Assembly (NCBI GenBank): GCA_038206395.1
Contig: JBBRAX010000032.1
Location: forward strand, 22,056 to 86,055
Length of the DNA stretch: 64,000 nucleotides
Origin: JAGSPQ01 sp038206395
GTDB taxonomy: Bacteria > Myxococcota > Myxococcia > Myxococcales > Myxococcaceae
Direction of reading: 5' to 3'
Positions 8,639 to 16,809 of the stretch are shown here, one piece after another. The notes under the pieces were generated by a model that did no database searches, was not told the DNA's origin, and saw only the letters and a list, made by a program, of their open reading frames with translations. Each line of letters starts with the position of its first letter. The first letter of the stretch is position 1. The translations under genes and the position numbers were made by a program.

Positions 8639-11280
8639 GCTTCCTCTTCCCCCAGGCGCTGCTGCTGTGGCTGCCGCTGGGACTCTGGCTGTGGAAGGGC
8701 GCCCGCGTCACCGGGCCGGCAATGGGGCTGCGCGTCGCGCTGGTCGTCGTGCTCGGGCTCGCGCTGTCGCAGCCAGAAATCACCTGGACGAGCGGCGGCA
8801 GCGACGTGGTCGTCGTCGTTGACCGCAGCAAGTCGATGCCGCCCCGCAGCGAGGCCACCGCCGAAGAGCTGATTCGCCTGCTCGAGCCACAACGCCATAC
8901 GGCAGATCGCCTTGGCGTCATCGGCTTCGGCCGCGATGCGCGCGTCGAGCTGGCGCTGACCGCAACCGGAGGCTTCGGGGGTTTTCAAGCGGCGCTCGAC
9001 ACCGAGGCCAGCAACCTGTCGAACGCCCTCGACGTCGCGAACGGGCTCTTCAGCGAAGGCCGCACTGGCCGCGTGCTCGTCATCAGCGACGGCCGCAGCA
9101 CCGGGCTCGATGCGCGCGCGGCCGCAAGACGATTGGCCGCCCGTGGAATCCCCGTCGACTTCCGCTGGGTCGGCCGCGAAGACGTGGGCCTCGACGTCGC
9201 CGTCACGCGCCTCGACGTGCCGCCGCAGGTCTCGGTGAAGGAACCTTTTCAGCTCGCCGCCACGCTTCGCGCCACCGCGAACACCGAGGCCACGCTGACC
9301 CTGTTTCGCAACGGCAAGCCGCTGGTGAAGACGAAGCGGTCGCTGCGCGCTGGCGACACCGTGCTCACCTTTCGAGATCTCGTCGAAGAGGCCGGCATCG
9401 CCAGCTACCAGCTGGACGTCGAAGCGAAGGGCGACGGGGTGGTCGAGAATGATCGCGGCCGCGCGCTGACCCGCGTCGAAGGCCCGCCCCGCGTGCTGCT
9501 GCTCACCGACAAGCCCGACGGCACGCTCGCGCGCACGCTCAAAGAAGCCGAGCTGGGCGTCGACGTCCGGAAGCCCTTCAGCCTCACCATGGCCGCGCTC
9601 GAAGGCGTCGGCGCCGTGGTGCTCGAAGACGTCGAGGCGTCGCGCCTGTCAGAGAACGGGCTTCACGTGCTCGCCCAGTACGTGAAGGAAGCGGGGGGCG
9701 GCCTGGTGATGACGGGCGGCCGGCACAGCTTCGGAGAAGGCGGCTACCGCAAGTCGCCGCTGGAAGACGTGCTGCCGGTGTCGCTGGAAATTCGGGAAGA
9801 GCAGCGCAAGGCCGCGGTCGCGATTTCGATCATCATGGACTGCAGCTGCTCGATGGGCGCCACGGTGCCCGACGGCCGCACGAAGATGGAGCTCGCCGCC
9901 GAAGGGGTCGTCGGTGCGTTGCAGCTGCTGAACGAGCGCGACGAGGCGTCGGTGCACATGGTCGACACCGAGCCGCACGAAGTCTTCCCGCTCTCGAGCG
10001 TCGCCGACGGTCTGCCGCTGGGAAAAGTCGCGCGCGGCTTCTCGGGCGGAGGCGGCATCTTCGTCGGCGTCGGGCTGCGCACCGGCGCGAAAGAGATCCT
10101 CAAGTCCGACAAGCCCACGCGCCACGTGCTGCTCTTCTCTGACGCGGCGGACTCCGAGAACCCCGACGACTACCAGCGCACGCTGTCCGAGCTGCGCGCG
10201 AAGAACGTCACCGTGTCCGTCATCGGCATGGGCTCACGGGCGGACCCAGACGCGGCGCTGCTCGAAGAGGTCGCCCAGCGGGGCAACGGGCGCATCTACT
10301 TCGCCGAAGACGTGACGAGCCTGCCGCGCATCTTCAGCCAGGAAACCATCGCCGTCGCGCGCTCGACCTTCGTCGACACGGCCACGCCCCTCATCGTCGG
10401 CCCCGACCTCGCGCTGCTCGGCAAGCTGCCCGCGTCTGGGCTCACCCGGCTGGGCGGCTACAACCTCACCTACTTGCGGCCGCAGGCGAACGTCGCGGTG
10501 CGCACGGACGACGAGAACAAGGCGCCGACCGTCGCGTTCTGGCCGAGAGGGGCAGGGCGCGCGGTCGCCTTCACCGGCGAGGTCGATGGCGAATTCACGG
10601 GTGACTTCAAGTCATGGCCCGGCCGCCGCGCGCTGCTCGAGCAGATGGTGCGGTGGACGCTGCCTGCGCAGGCGGGGCCACTCGAGGCCGTGCCGCGCGC
10701 GACTGTGCAGGGCAACGACCTTCACGTGACGCTCGACTTCGACCCTTCCGCTGAGCCACCTGCTGGGGCGCCCACCCTCGTCGTCCTCTCTGGCGATGCC
10801 CGCGCCAGGCCCATCGAGCTGCCGATGCGCTGGGAAGATCAGGATCGCGTCGGCGCCCACTTCATGCTCCCCGGCAGCGGCAGCTTCCACCCCGTCGTGA
10901 AGCTCGGCGACAAGGTCTACCGCGCGCCACCCGTCACCCTCTCGTGGGCCCCCGAGTTCGAGCCCGGCAACGCGCGCGAAGGAAAGACGACGCTCCAGGG
11001 CCTCGCGAAGGTCAGCGGGGGTTTGGAGCGGCTCGCGATGGCGGGCCTCTTCGACGAGGCGCCGGAGTCTCGCGCGCGCTTTCCGTTCGCGCCTCCACTC
11101 GTCGCGATGGCCGTCGCCCTGCTGCTGGCCGAGGTGTTCCTGCGCCGCTTCTATTCGACGCGGCCGAGGCGGATTCGCGTGGTGTCGAAACCCGAAGTCA
11201 TCGAGCCCAAACCCCTGCCCGTCGAGAAGAGCGCGATCGACGCCGCGATGGAGAAGGCGAAGAAGCGCACCAAACGCTAG
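8635..11280 (+). CDS. Large membrane protein with two VWA domains
   Basis: 881 aa. The ATG at 8635 overlaps the previous stop (ATGA) and is preferred to an in-frame start 81 bp upstream inside that gene. It has two N-terminal membrane helices, then VWA domain 1 with DRSKS (residues 63-67) as metal site. A GATase1-like linker region (GGGLVMTGGRHSFGEGGY) leads to VWA domain 2 with the site DCSCS near residue 402. A beta-rich tail, a membrane helix near residues 818-838 and a basic Lys/Arg-rich C-terminus follow. It closes the MoxR operon. VWA proteins of this architecture are expected MoxR clients. The stop overlaps the convergent gene at 11277 by 4 bp. Confidence 0.88.
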   Translation: MSFLFPQALLLWLPLGLWLWKGARVTGPAMGLRVALVVVLGLALSQPEITWTSGGSDVVVVVDRSKSMPPRSEATAEELIRLLEPQRHTADRLGVIGFGRDARVELALTATGGFGGFQAALDTEASNLSNALDVANGLFSEGRTGRVLVISDGRSTGLDARAAARRLAARGIPVDFRWVGREDVGLDVAVTRLDVPPQVSVKEPFQLAATLRATANTEATLTLFRNGKPLVKTKRSLRAGDTVLTFRDLVEEAGIASYQLDVEAKGDGVVENDRGRALTRVEGPPRVLLLTDKPDGTLARTLKEAELGVDVRKPFSLTMAALEGVGAVVLEDVEASRLSENGLHVLAQYVKEAGGGLVMTGGRHSFGEGGYRKSPLEDVLPVSLEIREEQRKAAVAISIIMDCSCSMGATVPDGRTKMELAAEGVVGALQLLNERDEASVHMVDTEPHEVFPLSSVADGLPLGKVARGFSGGGGIFVGVGLRTGAKEILKSDKPTRHVLLFSDAADSENPDDYQRTLSELRAKNVTVSVIGMGSRADPDAALLEEVAQRGNGRIYFAEDVTSLPRIFSQETIAVARSTFVDTATPLIVGPDLALLGKLPASGLTRLGGYNLTYLRPQANVAVRTDDENKAPTVAFWPRGAGRAVAFTGEVDGEFTGDFKSWPGRRALLEQMVRWTLPAQAGPLEAVPRATVQGNDLHVTLDFDPSAEPPAGAPTLVVLSGDARARPIELPMRWEDQDRVGAHFMLPGSGSFHPVVKLGDKVYRAPPVTLSWAPEFEPGNAREGKTTLQGLAKVSGGLERLAMAGLFDEAPESRARFPFAPPLVAMAVALLLAEVFLRRFYSTRPRRIRVVSKPEVIEPKPLPVEKSAIDAAMEKAKKRTKR

Positions 11281-11813
11281 ACGACGATGCCGGTGTTCCG
11301 CGTCACCCACTTCGTCGGGTGAAAATCAGGAATCGGGCGGGGCACCATCAGGGGCGTGTTGTCCTTCCAGAACGACTTGAAGGGCTTCTTCACGTTGGTC
11401 CGGTAGAAATCGATCAGGAACGCGAAGTCGCAGGCCGAGTAGTCAGACAGCCACTGGTCGAGGTCCTTCACGCCGGCCTCGTGGAACAGCTGCATCGAGA
11501 AGCGGCACGCCTCGACTTCGTAGTCGTGCAGCTTCTTGATCATCTCTTCCGACGGGTTCGGGTACAGCTTGTAGCCAATCTCTCGCGACGCCTCGCTGAT
11601 GTTCCACTGCACGGTGTGCCCGAACAGGTGGGCGATGATGAACAGCGCGCTCTCGATGTCCTCGTCGTAGTCGATGTGAATCTCGCTGCCGTCGAGGTCG
11701 CCGGTGAACGGGTTCGGCACGTCGCGGATGCGCACGGGCACTCCGTACTTCCGTTCGACGTGGTGCTCGATGAGGCTGAAGGCCTCACGCATTCGCTGAT
11801 CGCTGGGCATCAT
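11277..11813 (-). CDS. Zincin-like (ImmA/IrrE-type) protein lacking the catalytic Glu
   Basis: 178 aa. The segment AHLFGHTVQW keeps both His of an HExxH zincin helix, but the Glu is Leu. About 40 residues later DYEVEACRF resembles the 'E.EA..FA' helix of ImmA/IrrE-type peptidases that supplies the third ligand. The overall size also fits that fold. With the general base missing, peptidase activity is unlikely, though a metal could still bind. There is no signal peptide, so it is cytoplasmic. It is convergent with the VWA gene (4 bp overlap) and lies 12 bp downstream of the transporter gene on the same strand. The family assignment is by motif only. Confidence 0.6.
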   Translation of the reverse strand: MMPSDQRMREAFSLIEHHVERKYGVPVRIRDVPNPFTGDLDGSEIHIDYDEDIESALFIIAHLFGHTVQWNISEASREIGYKLYPNPSEEMIKKLHDYEVEACRFSMQLFHEAGVKDLDQWLSDYSACDFAFLIDFYRTNVKKPFKSFWKDNTPLMVPRPIPDFHPTKWVTRNTGIVV

Positions 11814-11825
11814 CTTGGGCTCCCG

Positions 11826-12533
11826 TCAGTCCGTCGTCTTCAGCGAGAACGGCGTGAAGTTCGTGTCGCGGTCGAAGTAGTCGACGTTCTCGCGCTTCTT
11901 GAGGAAGGCGACCACGCGGTACGTCACTGGCGTCGCGAGCACTTCCCAGCCGACCTTGATCACGTAGTTCCCCGCCATCACCGTCAGCAGCAGGTTCGTG
12001 TCCCAGGTGCCGAAGAATGCCAGCGGGTAGAACACGAGGGTGTCTGCGAGCTCGCCAACGATGGTCGAGCCGATGGTGCGGACCCAGAGGAAGCGGCCGC
12101 CCGTCTTCACCTTCAGCTTCGCCAGCGTCACCGAGTTCGCGAACTCACCGCACGCGTAGCCCAGCAGCGACGCCAGCGAGGTGCGCCAGGTCGAGCCGAA
12201 GACCGCGGCGAGGTGTTCCTGCCCGCTCCACTGCGGCGACGGCGGCAAGGCGACGACCACCGCGCTCATGAAGGACGCGTACGCGAGCGCTGCGAAGCCC
12301 GCCCAGACCACCTTGCGCGAACGCTGGTAGCCGTACACCTCAGTCAGCACGTCGCCGAACAGGTAGCTGATGGGGAAGAACAGGTTCCCTGCGCCGAAGG
12401 TGAAGCCTTGAATCTCGACCGCTTTGCTGACGCCGACCAGGTTTGCGCACAACAGCACGCAAACGAAAGACGCCATGATCAGGTCATAGTAGCGATAGGC
12501 CCTGCCCGTGCCGTTTTGGGTCGCAGCAGTCAT
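11826..12533 (-). CDS. YhhQ/DUF165-type queuosine precursor transporter
   Basis: 235 aa from the ATG at 12533. A longer in-frame start at 12587 would overlap the divergent methyltransferase, so I prefer the shorter one. The protein has six or so membrane segments. It carries the family blocks ANLVGVSKAVEI, GNLFFPISYLFGDVLTEVYG and CGEFANSVTLAKLKV. YhhQ proteins take up 7-cyano-7-deazaguanine/7-aminomethyl-7-deazaguanine for tRNA queuosine synthesis (family knowledge). No other queuosine gene is visible here. The gene is divergent from the methyltransferase with about 30 bp between starts. Confidence 0.85.
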   Translation of the reverse strand: MTAATQNGTGRAYRYYDLIMASFVCVLLCANLVGVSKAVEIQGFTFGAGNLFFPISYLFGDVLTEVYGYQRSRKVVWAGFAALAYASFMSAVVVALPPSPQWSGQEHLAAVFGSTWRTSLASLLGYACGEFANSVTLAKLKVKTGGRFLWVRTIGSTIVGELADTLVFYPLAFFGTWDTNLLLTVMAGNYVIKVGWEVLATPVTYRVVAFLKKRENVDYFDRDTNFTPFSLKTTD

Positions 12534-12565
12534 TCGTTCTCGAGCACGGAGTGTCGCATTTGAAA

Positions 12566-13570
12566 ATGGATGAATGGCCGGGCGCATCTGCCGACCTGCC
12601 GATGGTCGATGTCTACCTGCCGATGATGAAGTCCGCAGCCATCATTTCTGCGGGCCAGCTCGGGCTGTTCGAGGCGCTGAACCAGGGCCCGCTGACCATC
12701 CCCCAGCTCGCGCGCAAATTGAACGCCAGTGACCTGGGCATCGGGCACCTCGCCGAGTTCCTCGCCGCCATCGGCTACCTCACCGTTAGCGAGGCCGGCT
12801 TCGCGAACGCGCCGCACACCACGCGCTGGTTCACCGCCTCGGGCGGCGTCGACTACACCGCGGGCCTGCTGTGGACGGCAGAGTCGTGGTCGCTGATGGG
12901 TAACCTGACCGCCGCAGTGCGCGCGGGCGCTCCGGAAAGGACGCTGTGGGAATCGATGCAAGACCGCCCGCAGTGGGGGCCCATCTTCTCGCGGTACATG
13001 CACGCGTTCGCCGCGCACCTGGCTCCCGACCTGCTCGAGAAGGTGAAGCTGCCCGCGGGGGCGAAGCGGCTGCTCGACCTCGGTGGCTCCCATGGCCTGC
13101 ATTCGATGACCTTCTGCCGCGCGTACGCCGGGCTCGAGGCCGTCATCGTCGACTTGCCTACCGCGCTCACCCACACGCAGGCGACGCTGACCGCCGCGGG
13201 CCTGGCCGACCGCATCACCGTGCGTCCCGGGAACCTGCTCGAGGGCGACTGGGGCGAGGGCTACGACGCGGCCTTCTATCTGTCGGTCGCGCACAACCAG
13301 ACCGCCGAAGACAATCGCCGCGTCGTCCAGCACCTGGGGCGCGTCATCCGCAAAGGCGGCCTGCTGCTGATCCACGAGTACCTCACCGGCTCTCCGCTGG
13401 ACGTCTACGACGCGGCCTTCAGGCTCACGCTCCTCGTCGAGACCGCCACCCGCACCTACAGCTTCGCCGAGATTTCCGGCTGGCTCGCCGACGCCGGGTT
13501 CCAGCCGCCCACCCGCATCGACTTGAACCCGAGAGAGAAGGGCTCGCTGCTGCTCTCGATTCGGGGCTGA
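12566..13570 (+). CDS. SAM-dependent O-methyltransferase-like protein
   Basis: 334 aa from ATG 12566. GTG 12551 and TTG 12560 are in-frame alternatives, and the GGAG at 12548 would best fit the TTG. The N-terminal helical region (about residues 10-90) matches the dimerisation winged-helix of plant/bacterial O-methyltransferases. The Rossmann part begins with LLDLGGSHGLHS (SAM-binding glycine loop), followed by VIVDLPTALTHTQ and YDAAFYLSVAHN. The catalytic His of true O-methyltransferases is not obvious. The substrate is unknown. It stands alone between a transporter and a gene remnant, so context does not help. Confidence 0.8.
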   Translation: MDEWPGASADLPMVDVYLPMMKSAAIISAGQLGLFEALNQGPLTIPQLARKLNASDLGIGHLAEFLAAIGYLTVSEAGFANAPHTTRWFTASGGVDYTAGLLWTAESWSLMGNLTAAVRAGAPERTLWESMQDRPQWGPIFSRYMHAFAAHLAPDLLEKVKLPAGAKRLLDLGGSHGLHSMTFCRAYAGLEAVIVDLPTALTHTQATLTAAGLADRITVRPGNLLEGDWGEGYDAAFYLSVAHNQTAEDNRRVVQHLGRVIRKGGLLLIHEYLTGSPLDVYDAAFRLTLLVETATRTYSFAEISGWLADAGFQPPTRIDLNPREKGSLLLSIRG

Positions 13571-13592
13571 CTGCCGGCCGCGGCTTCAATCG

Positions 13593-13898
13593 CTACCGGG
13601 GTGAGATCTTGGCGAAGCCCGCATGCCCCAGATCAACTTCGATGAAAATCAGCACCCCGTTCATCGACACCTCACGCTTCTCGAAGTTGCCATCCTGGTT
13701 CTCATCGAACCAGGTGGAGGTGAGTCCGTCGGGGCGAGTCTCGATTGACCTGTCAAGGCGGCCGTTTTGGTCGAGGTCAAGCTGCTACGGCCGGTGCTCG
13801 CCGCCCAGGTCCACCTCGATGCCCTCGAAGCGAAGGCCATCTCGAATCAGGCTCGCTTCCCCGACCGTGCGGGCACTGGTCAGCTTGACGAGCGGCAC
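13593..13898 (-). pseudogene. Remnant of an EF-hand protein gene with an in-frame TAG
   Basis: On the minus strand one frame reads through 102 codons from GTG 13898 to a TAG at 13593-13595, interrupted only by a TAG at 13785-13787. After that stop come two EF-hand-like loops: DLDQNGRLDRS (first six positions good) and DENQDGNFEKRE, which has Asp1, Asn3, Asp5, Gly6 and Glu12 all in place. No ATG, GTG or TTG lies between the internal stop and the first loop, so the second half cannot easily be an independent gene. The GTG is 2 nt after the stop of the upstream secreted-protein gene. It is most likely a decayed or error-interrupted small calcium-binding protein gene. This accounts for the 330-bp stretch after the methyltransferase. 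Confidence 0.55.
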
Positions 13899-13900
13899 CG

Positions 13901-14227
13901 TCAGCCCTCTGAACGCCGGCGCCAGCGCCAAGCGAGCATCAGGGGAAACAGCATCACCGCCGACACCCCGAAACAGCCTGGCTGCTGCGCCACCCGGTAG
14001 CCGACATACCGGCACTTGCTGTTGCTGCAGGTGAAGCCCCGTTCGCAGTCGCGGCTCTGGGCGCACACCGTGTTCGACTGGCCGTCCTGCATTTCCTGGC
14101 TCGTCTCGGCCCCGCCAGCGCCCATCGAGGCGTCCGGAATCGAGGCGTCGAACTCCGACGGAGGCACCTGCGCCAGGGCCCCCAGGCCGGCCGTCAGCAC
14201 TGCAATCACCAACATTCTCGAAAGCAT
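13901..14227 (-). CDS. Small secreted Cys-containing protein with C-terminal membrane anchor
   Basis: 108 aa from the ATG at 14227. It has a signal peptide (MLVIAVLTAGLGALA), a short Asp/Ser/Gly-rich linker, and a Cys cluster in CAQSRDCERGFTCSNSKC. It ends in a Pro/Gly-Cys plus hydrophobic segment and a basic tail (LAWRWRRRSEG), resembling a MYXO-CTERM-style sorting tail. The Cys cluster resembles the short disulphide modules seen in many myxobacterial surface proteins. It is divergent from the response regulator gene with under 30 bp between starts, so both promoters are compact. The function is unknown. Confidence 0.65.
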   Translation of the reverse strand: MLSRMLVIAVLTAGLGALAQVPPSEFDASIPDASMGAGGAETSQEMQDGQSNTVCAQSRDCERGFTCSNSKCRYVGYRVAQQPGCFGVSAVMLFPLMLAWRWRRRSEG

Positions 14228-14255
14228 CGCGTTCTGAGGATAGTTTCTATTGCCG

Positions 14256-15578
14256 ATGCCGCCCACCCTTCTCGTCGTCGATGACAACAAGGAACTGCTG
14301 GCCGTGCTGACCCAGCTCCTGGAAGACAGCGGCTACACCGTCGCCGGCTTCCCCAAAGGAAAACCTGCGCTCGAGGCTGCCCGCACGATGAAGCCCGCGG
14401 TGGCGATTCTCGATGTGCTCCTGCCCGACATGATGGGCCACCCGCTCGCCGAGGCGCTGCGCGAGCTGCACCCCAATATCCCCGTCATCTTCATGACCGG
14501 CGTCTTCAAGGGCGGGAAGCACGCCGTCGACGCGCGGGTGAAGTTCGGCACCACGCACTATTTCGAGAAGCCCTTCGACGCGAAGAAGCTGATCGAAGCG
14601 GTGCAGTCGCTGGCCCCGGCCGCGCCTTCTTCAGCTGAGCTGCGGCCCACGTCCGATGACTTCGATCTGGATCTCGACATCGACGTCGAAGGCGACGACC
14701 CGATGGATCCAATGGAGCTCACCGGAAAAATCAAGGTCACCGGGGGTGGCAACATCTCTGCCGAGCTCAGCGGTGCTGCGCTTCATGCAGCGGCTCCTCG
14801 CAGGGGCACCCCTGTTTCCGGCCAGCGCCCGCCGCCTCCGCCGCAAGACGCGTTGAACGAAGCGGCCGCCCGCCGCGGAACCCGAAGGGGCGCGCTGGGC
14901 GACACGCTGCCTGGCTTGATCAACGCCTTCTACCTGGCGAAAGAAACGGGCGAGCTGTCGGTGCAGAAGGGCAACGTGAAGAAGGTCGTCTACTTCGAGG
15001 CCGGCACGCCGGTGTTCGCGCTGTCGAACCTCGCCGCAGATCGCTTCGGCCAGTTCCTCGTTCGCGTCGGCAAGATTCGCCCCGAGCAGCTCGAAGACGT
15101 CGCCGTCGTCGCGCGCGCCTCGGGCCGCCGAACCGGAGACGTGCTCGTCGAGCGCGGCCTGCTCAAAGAAACCGAGCGCCTCTATTACATCGGGCAGCAG
15201 GTCAAGGCCGTCATCTACAGCCTGTTCGGCTGGGAAGAAGGCGAGTTCGTGCTCAGCTTTCGCGAGAAGGCGCGCGGTGAAGCCATCAAGCTCGACGTTC
15301 ACCCCGGCAACCTGATCATTCGCGGCGTGAAGAAGCTCTACAAGCCCGACCGCCTCAGGCGCCTCGCGCCGCCGGAAGAACGCCTCATTCCCTCGCAGCA
15401 ACCCGCCTACGCCCTCAACGAGCTCGAGCTCGAGAAGTGGGAAGGGCAGCTGCTCTTGAAGGTCGACGGCACGATCACCAACGCCGAGGTGTTTGCGATC
15501 GCCGGCCGCCCCGAGCACCAGGTGCAGGCGTTTCTCGTCGCGATGCTGGGGCTGTCGATTCTCGAGCCGCGGCAGTAG
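14256..15578 (+). CDS. Response regulator with C-terminal DUF4388-like (PATAN) domain
   Basis: 440 aa. The start is ATG 14256; TTG 14250 in frame is an alternative. The receiver domain (residues 1-120) has the acidic pair DD at 9-10, phospho-acceptor Asp 53 in ILDVLLPD, the Thr of IFMTG near 84 and Lys of YFEKPF near 104. A variable acidic, Pro-rich linker follows. At about residues 205-330 comes a region matching DUF4388: TLPGLINAFYLAKETGELSV, then VVYFEAGTPVFALSN. These proteins are common in myxobacteria and control motility or development (family knowledge). There is no DNA-binding domain, so output is by protein contact. No histidine kinase is adjacent. Confidence 0.88.
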   Translation: MPPTLLVVDDNKELLAVLTQLLEDSGYTVAGFPKGKPALEAARTMKPAVAILDVLLPDMMGHPLAEALRELHPNIPVIFMTGVFKGGKHAVDARVKFGTTHYFEKPFDAKKLIEAVQSLAPAAPSSAELRPTSDDFDLDLDIDVEGDDPMDPMELTGKIKVTGGGNISAELSGAALHAAAPRRGTPVSGQRPPPPPQDALNEAAARRGTRRGALGDTLPGLINAFYLAKETGELSVQKGNVKKVVYFEAGTPVFALSNLAADRFGQFLVRVGKIRPEQLEDVAVVARASGRRTGDVLVERGLLKETERLYYIGQQVKAVIYSLFGWEEGEFVLSFREKARGEAIKLDVHPGNLIIRGVKKLYKPDRLRRLAPPEERLIPSQQPAYALNELELEKWEGQLLLKVDGTITNAEVFAIAGRPEHQVQAFLVAMLGLSILEPRQ

Positions 15579-15588
15579 CTTCCGGCGC

Positions 15589-16809
15589 GTGCGCGCTTCC
15601 CTGATGCTGTTGGGCCTCATTCCCTCGCTGGCGTTCGCGTGGGGTTTCGATGGCCATCGCCGCCTCGCGCTGAAGATGCAGGACGCGATGCCCGCGAACC
15701 ATTGCCTGCGCCAGTGGCTGACGGTTCGGCAGACGCCGGCGCTGCAGGACCTCGCGTGTGAGCCCGACCGCCGCCGCATCTCGACAGACCCCGACTACGA
15801 CCCGAGTGAGGCGGTGCGGCACTACCTGGAGATCGACTGGGTCACTCCGCCCACGAACTACCCGCGCGACTTCGTGCAGGTGCAGGCGGCGCTCGGCGTC
15901 AACAACGCGCGCAACAACGGATACGTGCCGTGGCGCGTGCGCGACCAGTACGCGCTGCTCGTCGCCGCCTTCGCCACCGGCAACGAGAAGCAGATCCTCG
16001 ACACACTCTTCTTCTTCTCGCACTACGTCTTCGACTCTTTCTCGGTGCTTCACAACACCAGGAACTTCGACCCGAACGGGCTCCACTCGCGCTGGGAGTC
16101 CGACATGCTCGGGCCCAACGTCCAGATGAACGCCATCACCAACCTCGCGGTCACCTATTACGGCACTGCCGGACGCGCGGACCCGCTGAACAACATCTTC
16201 GACATCATCCTCGTCGGGCAATCGAAGGTCGCCGAGCTGGTCGCCGCCGACGTCGCCACCACCAACGACGCGGGCATCCACGACAACGTCGCCTTCTACA
16301 ACCAGGTCAAAGACCTCACCGCCCGGCGCTGGGGCGATGGCGTCACCTTGATGTCGAGCCTCATCTGGTCCGCGTGGGTGCAGGCCGGCAGTCCTTTCCT
16401 CACCGGCTTCGGCGCCACCTGCGTGCGCACCGACCCGATGTCGGAAATCGTGCTCAAGGGCTACCCGGTGCCCGGCGGCTTCAAGCACCCCGGCAGCGAT
16501 GACGGCGGCTTCACGCTGCCCGACGGGGGGGGGGGCGCGGGCGGCGGGGCAGGGTCGGGCGGAGGCGTTGGGTCTGGCGGCGGTTCGCCCGGGGTGGGCG
16601 GCGGCTCTGCTGGGATGGGGGGCGGTGCTCCCGGCGTGGGCGGTGGTGTCGCGGCGAGGGGCGGCGGCGCAGGCGTCGGTGGCGGTGATGGCGTCGGTGG
16701 CGGTGGCGGCGGGGCAGAGATGCCGCCGGTCGGCTGCAGCTGTGCGTCGCCGGGCGGCCTGTTGCTTGGTGCACTCGCCCTGGTTCTCGCCCGGGCGCGC
16801 CGGAAGTGA
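15589..16809 (+). CDS. Secreted S1/P1 nuclease/phospholipase C-fold protein with MYXO-CTERM-like tail
   Basis: 406 aa from GTG 15589. It starts with a short signal peptide ending AFA, immediately followed by WGFDGHRRLA, so mature Trp1 would be a zinc ligand as in S1/P1 nucleases and zinc phospholipase C. Further candidate ligands are in HYVFDSFSVLHN. The second half has a Gly-rich linker of about 70 residues, then GCSCAS, a hydrophobic helix and ARARRK, the layout of the MYXO-CTERM sorting signal. Part of the linker is encoded by a run of eleven G at 16525-16535. It is probably exported and anchored to the cell surface. The enzymatic activity is inferred from the N-terminal motif only. Confidence 0.72.
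   Translation: MRASLMLLGLIPSLAFAWGFDGHRRLALKMQDAMPANHCLRQWLTVRQTPALQDLACEPDRRRISTDPDYDPSEAVRHYLEIDWVTPPTNYPRDFVQVQAALGVNNARNNGYVPWRVRDQYALLVAAFATGNEKQILDTLFFFSHYVFDSFSVLHNTRNFDPNGLHSRWESDMLGPNVQMNAITNLAVTYYGTAGRADPLNNIFDIILVGQSKVAELVAADVATTNDAGIHDNVAFYNQVKDLTARRWGDGVTLMSSLIWSAWVQAGSPFLTGFGATCVRTDPMSEIVLKGYPVPGGFKHPGSDDGGFTLPDGGGGAGGGAGSGGGVGSGGGSPGVGGGSAGMGGGAPGVGGGVAARGGGAGVGGGDGVGGGGGGAEMPPVGCSCASPGGLLLGALALVLARARRK
16525..16535 (+). repeat. G11 homopolymer tract inside a coding region
   Basis: Eleven consecutive G lie in frame in the Gly-linker coding part of the preceding gene. They sit upstream of the codons for the C-terminal sorting tail. A gain or loss of one base would remove that tail. 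Confidence 0.9.

Noticed and set aside
10944..12563. Plus-strand frame of 539 codons opposite the zincin-like and YhhQ-type genes
   Set aside because: Composition is that of an antisense shadow. Both minus-strand genes carry clear family features.
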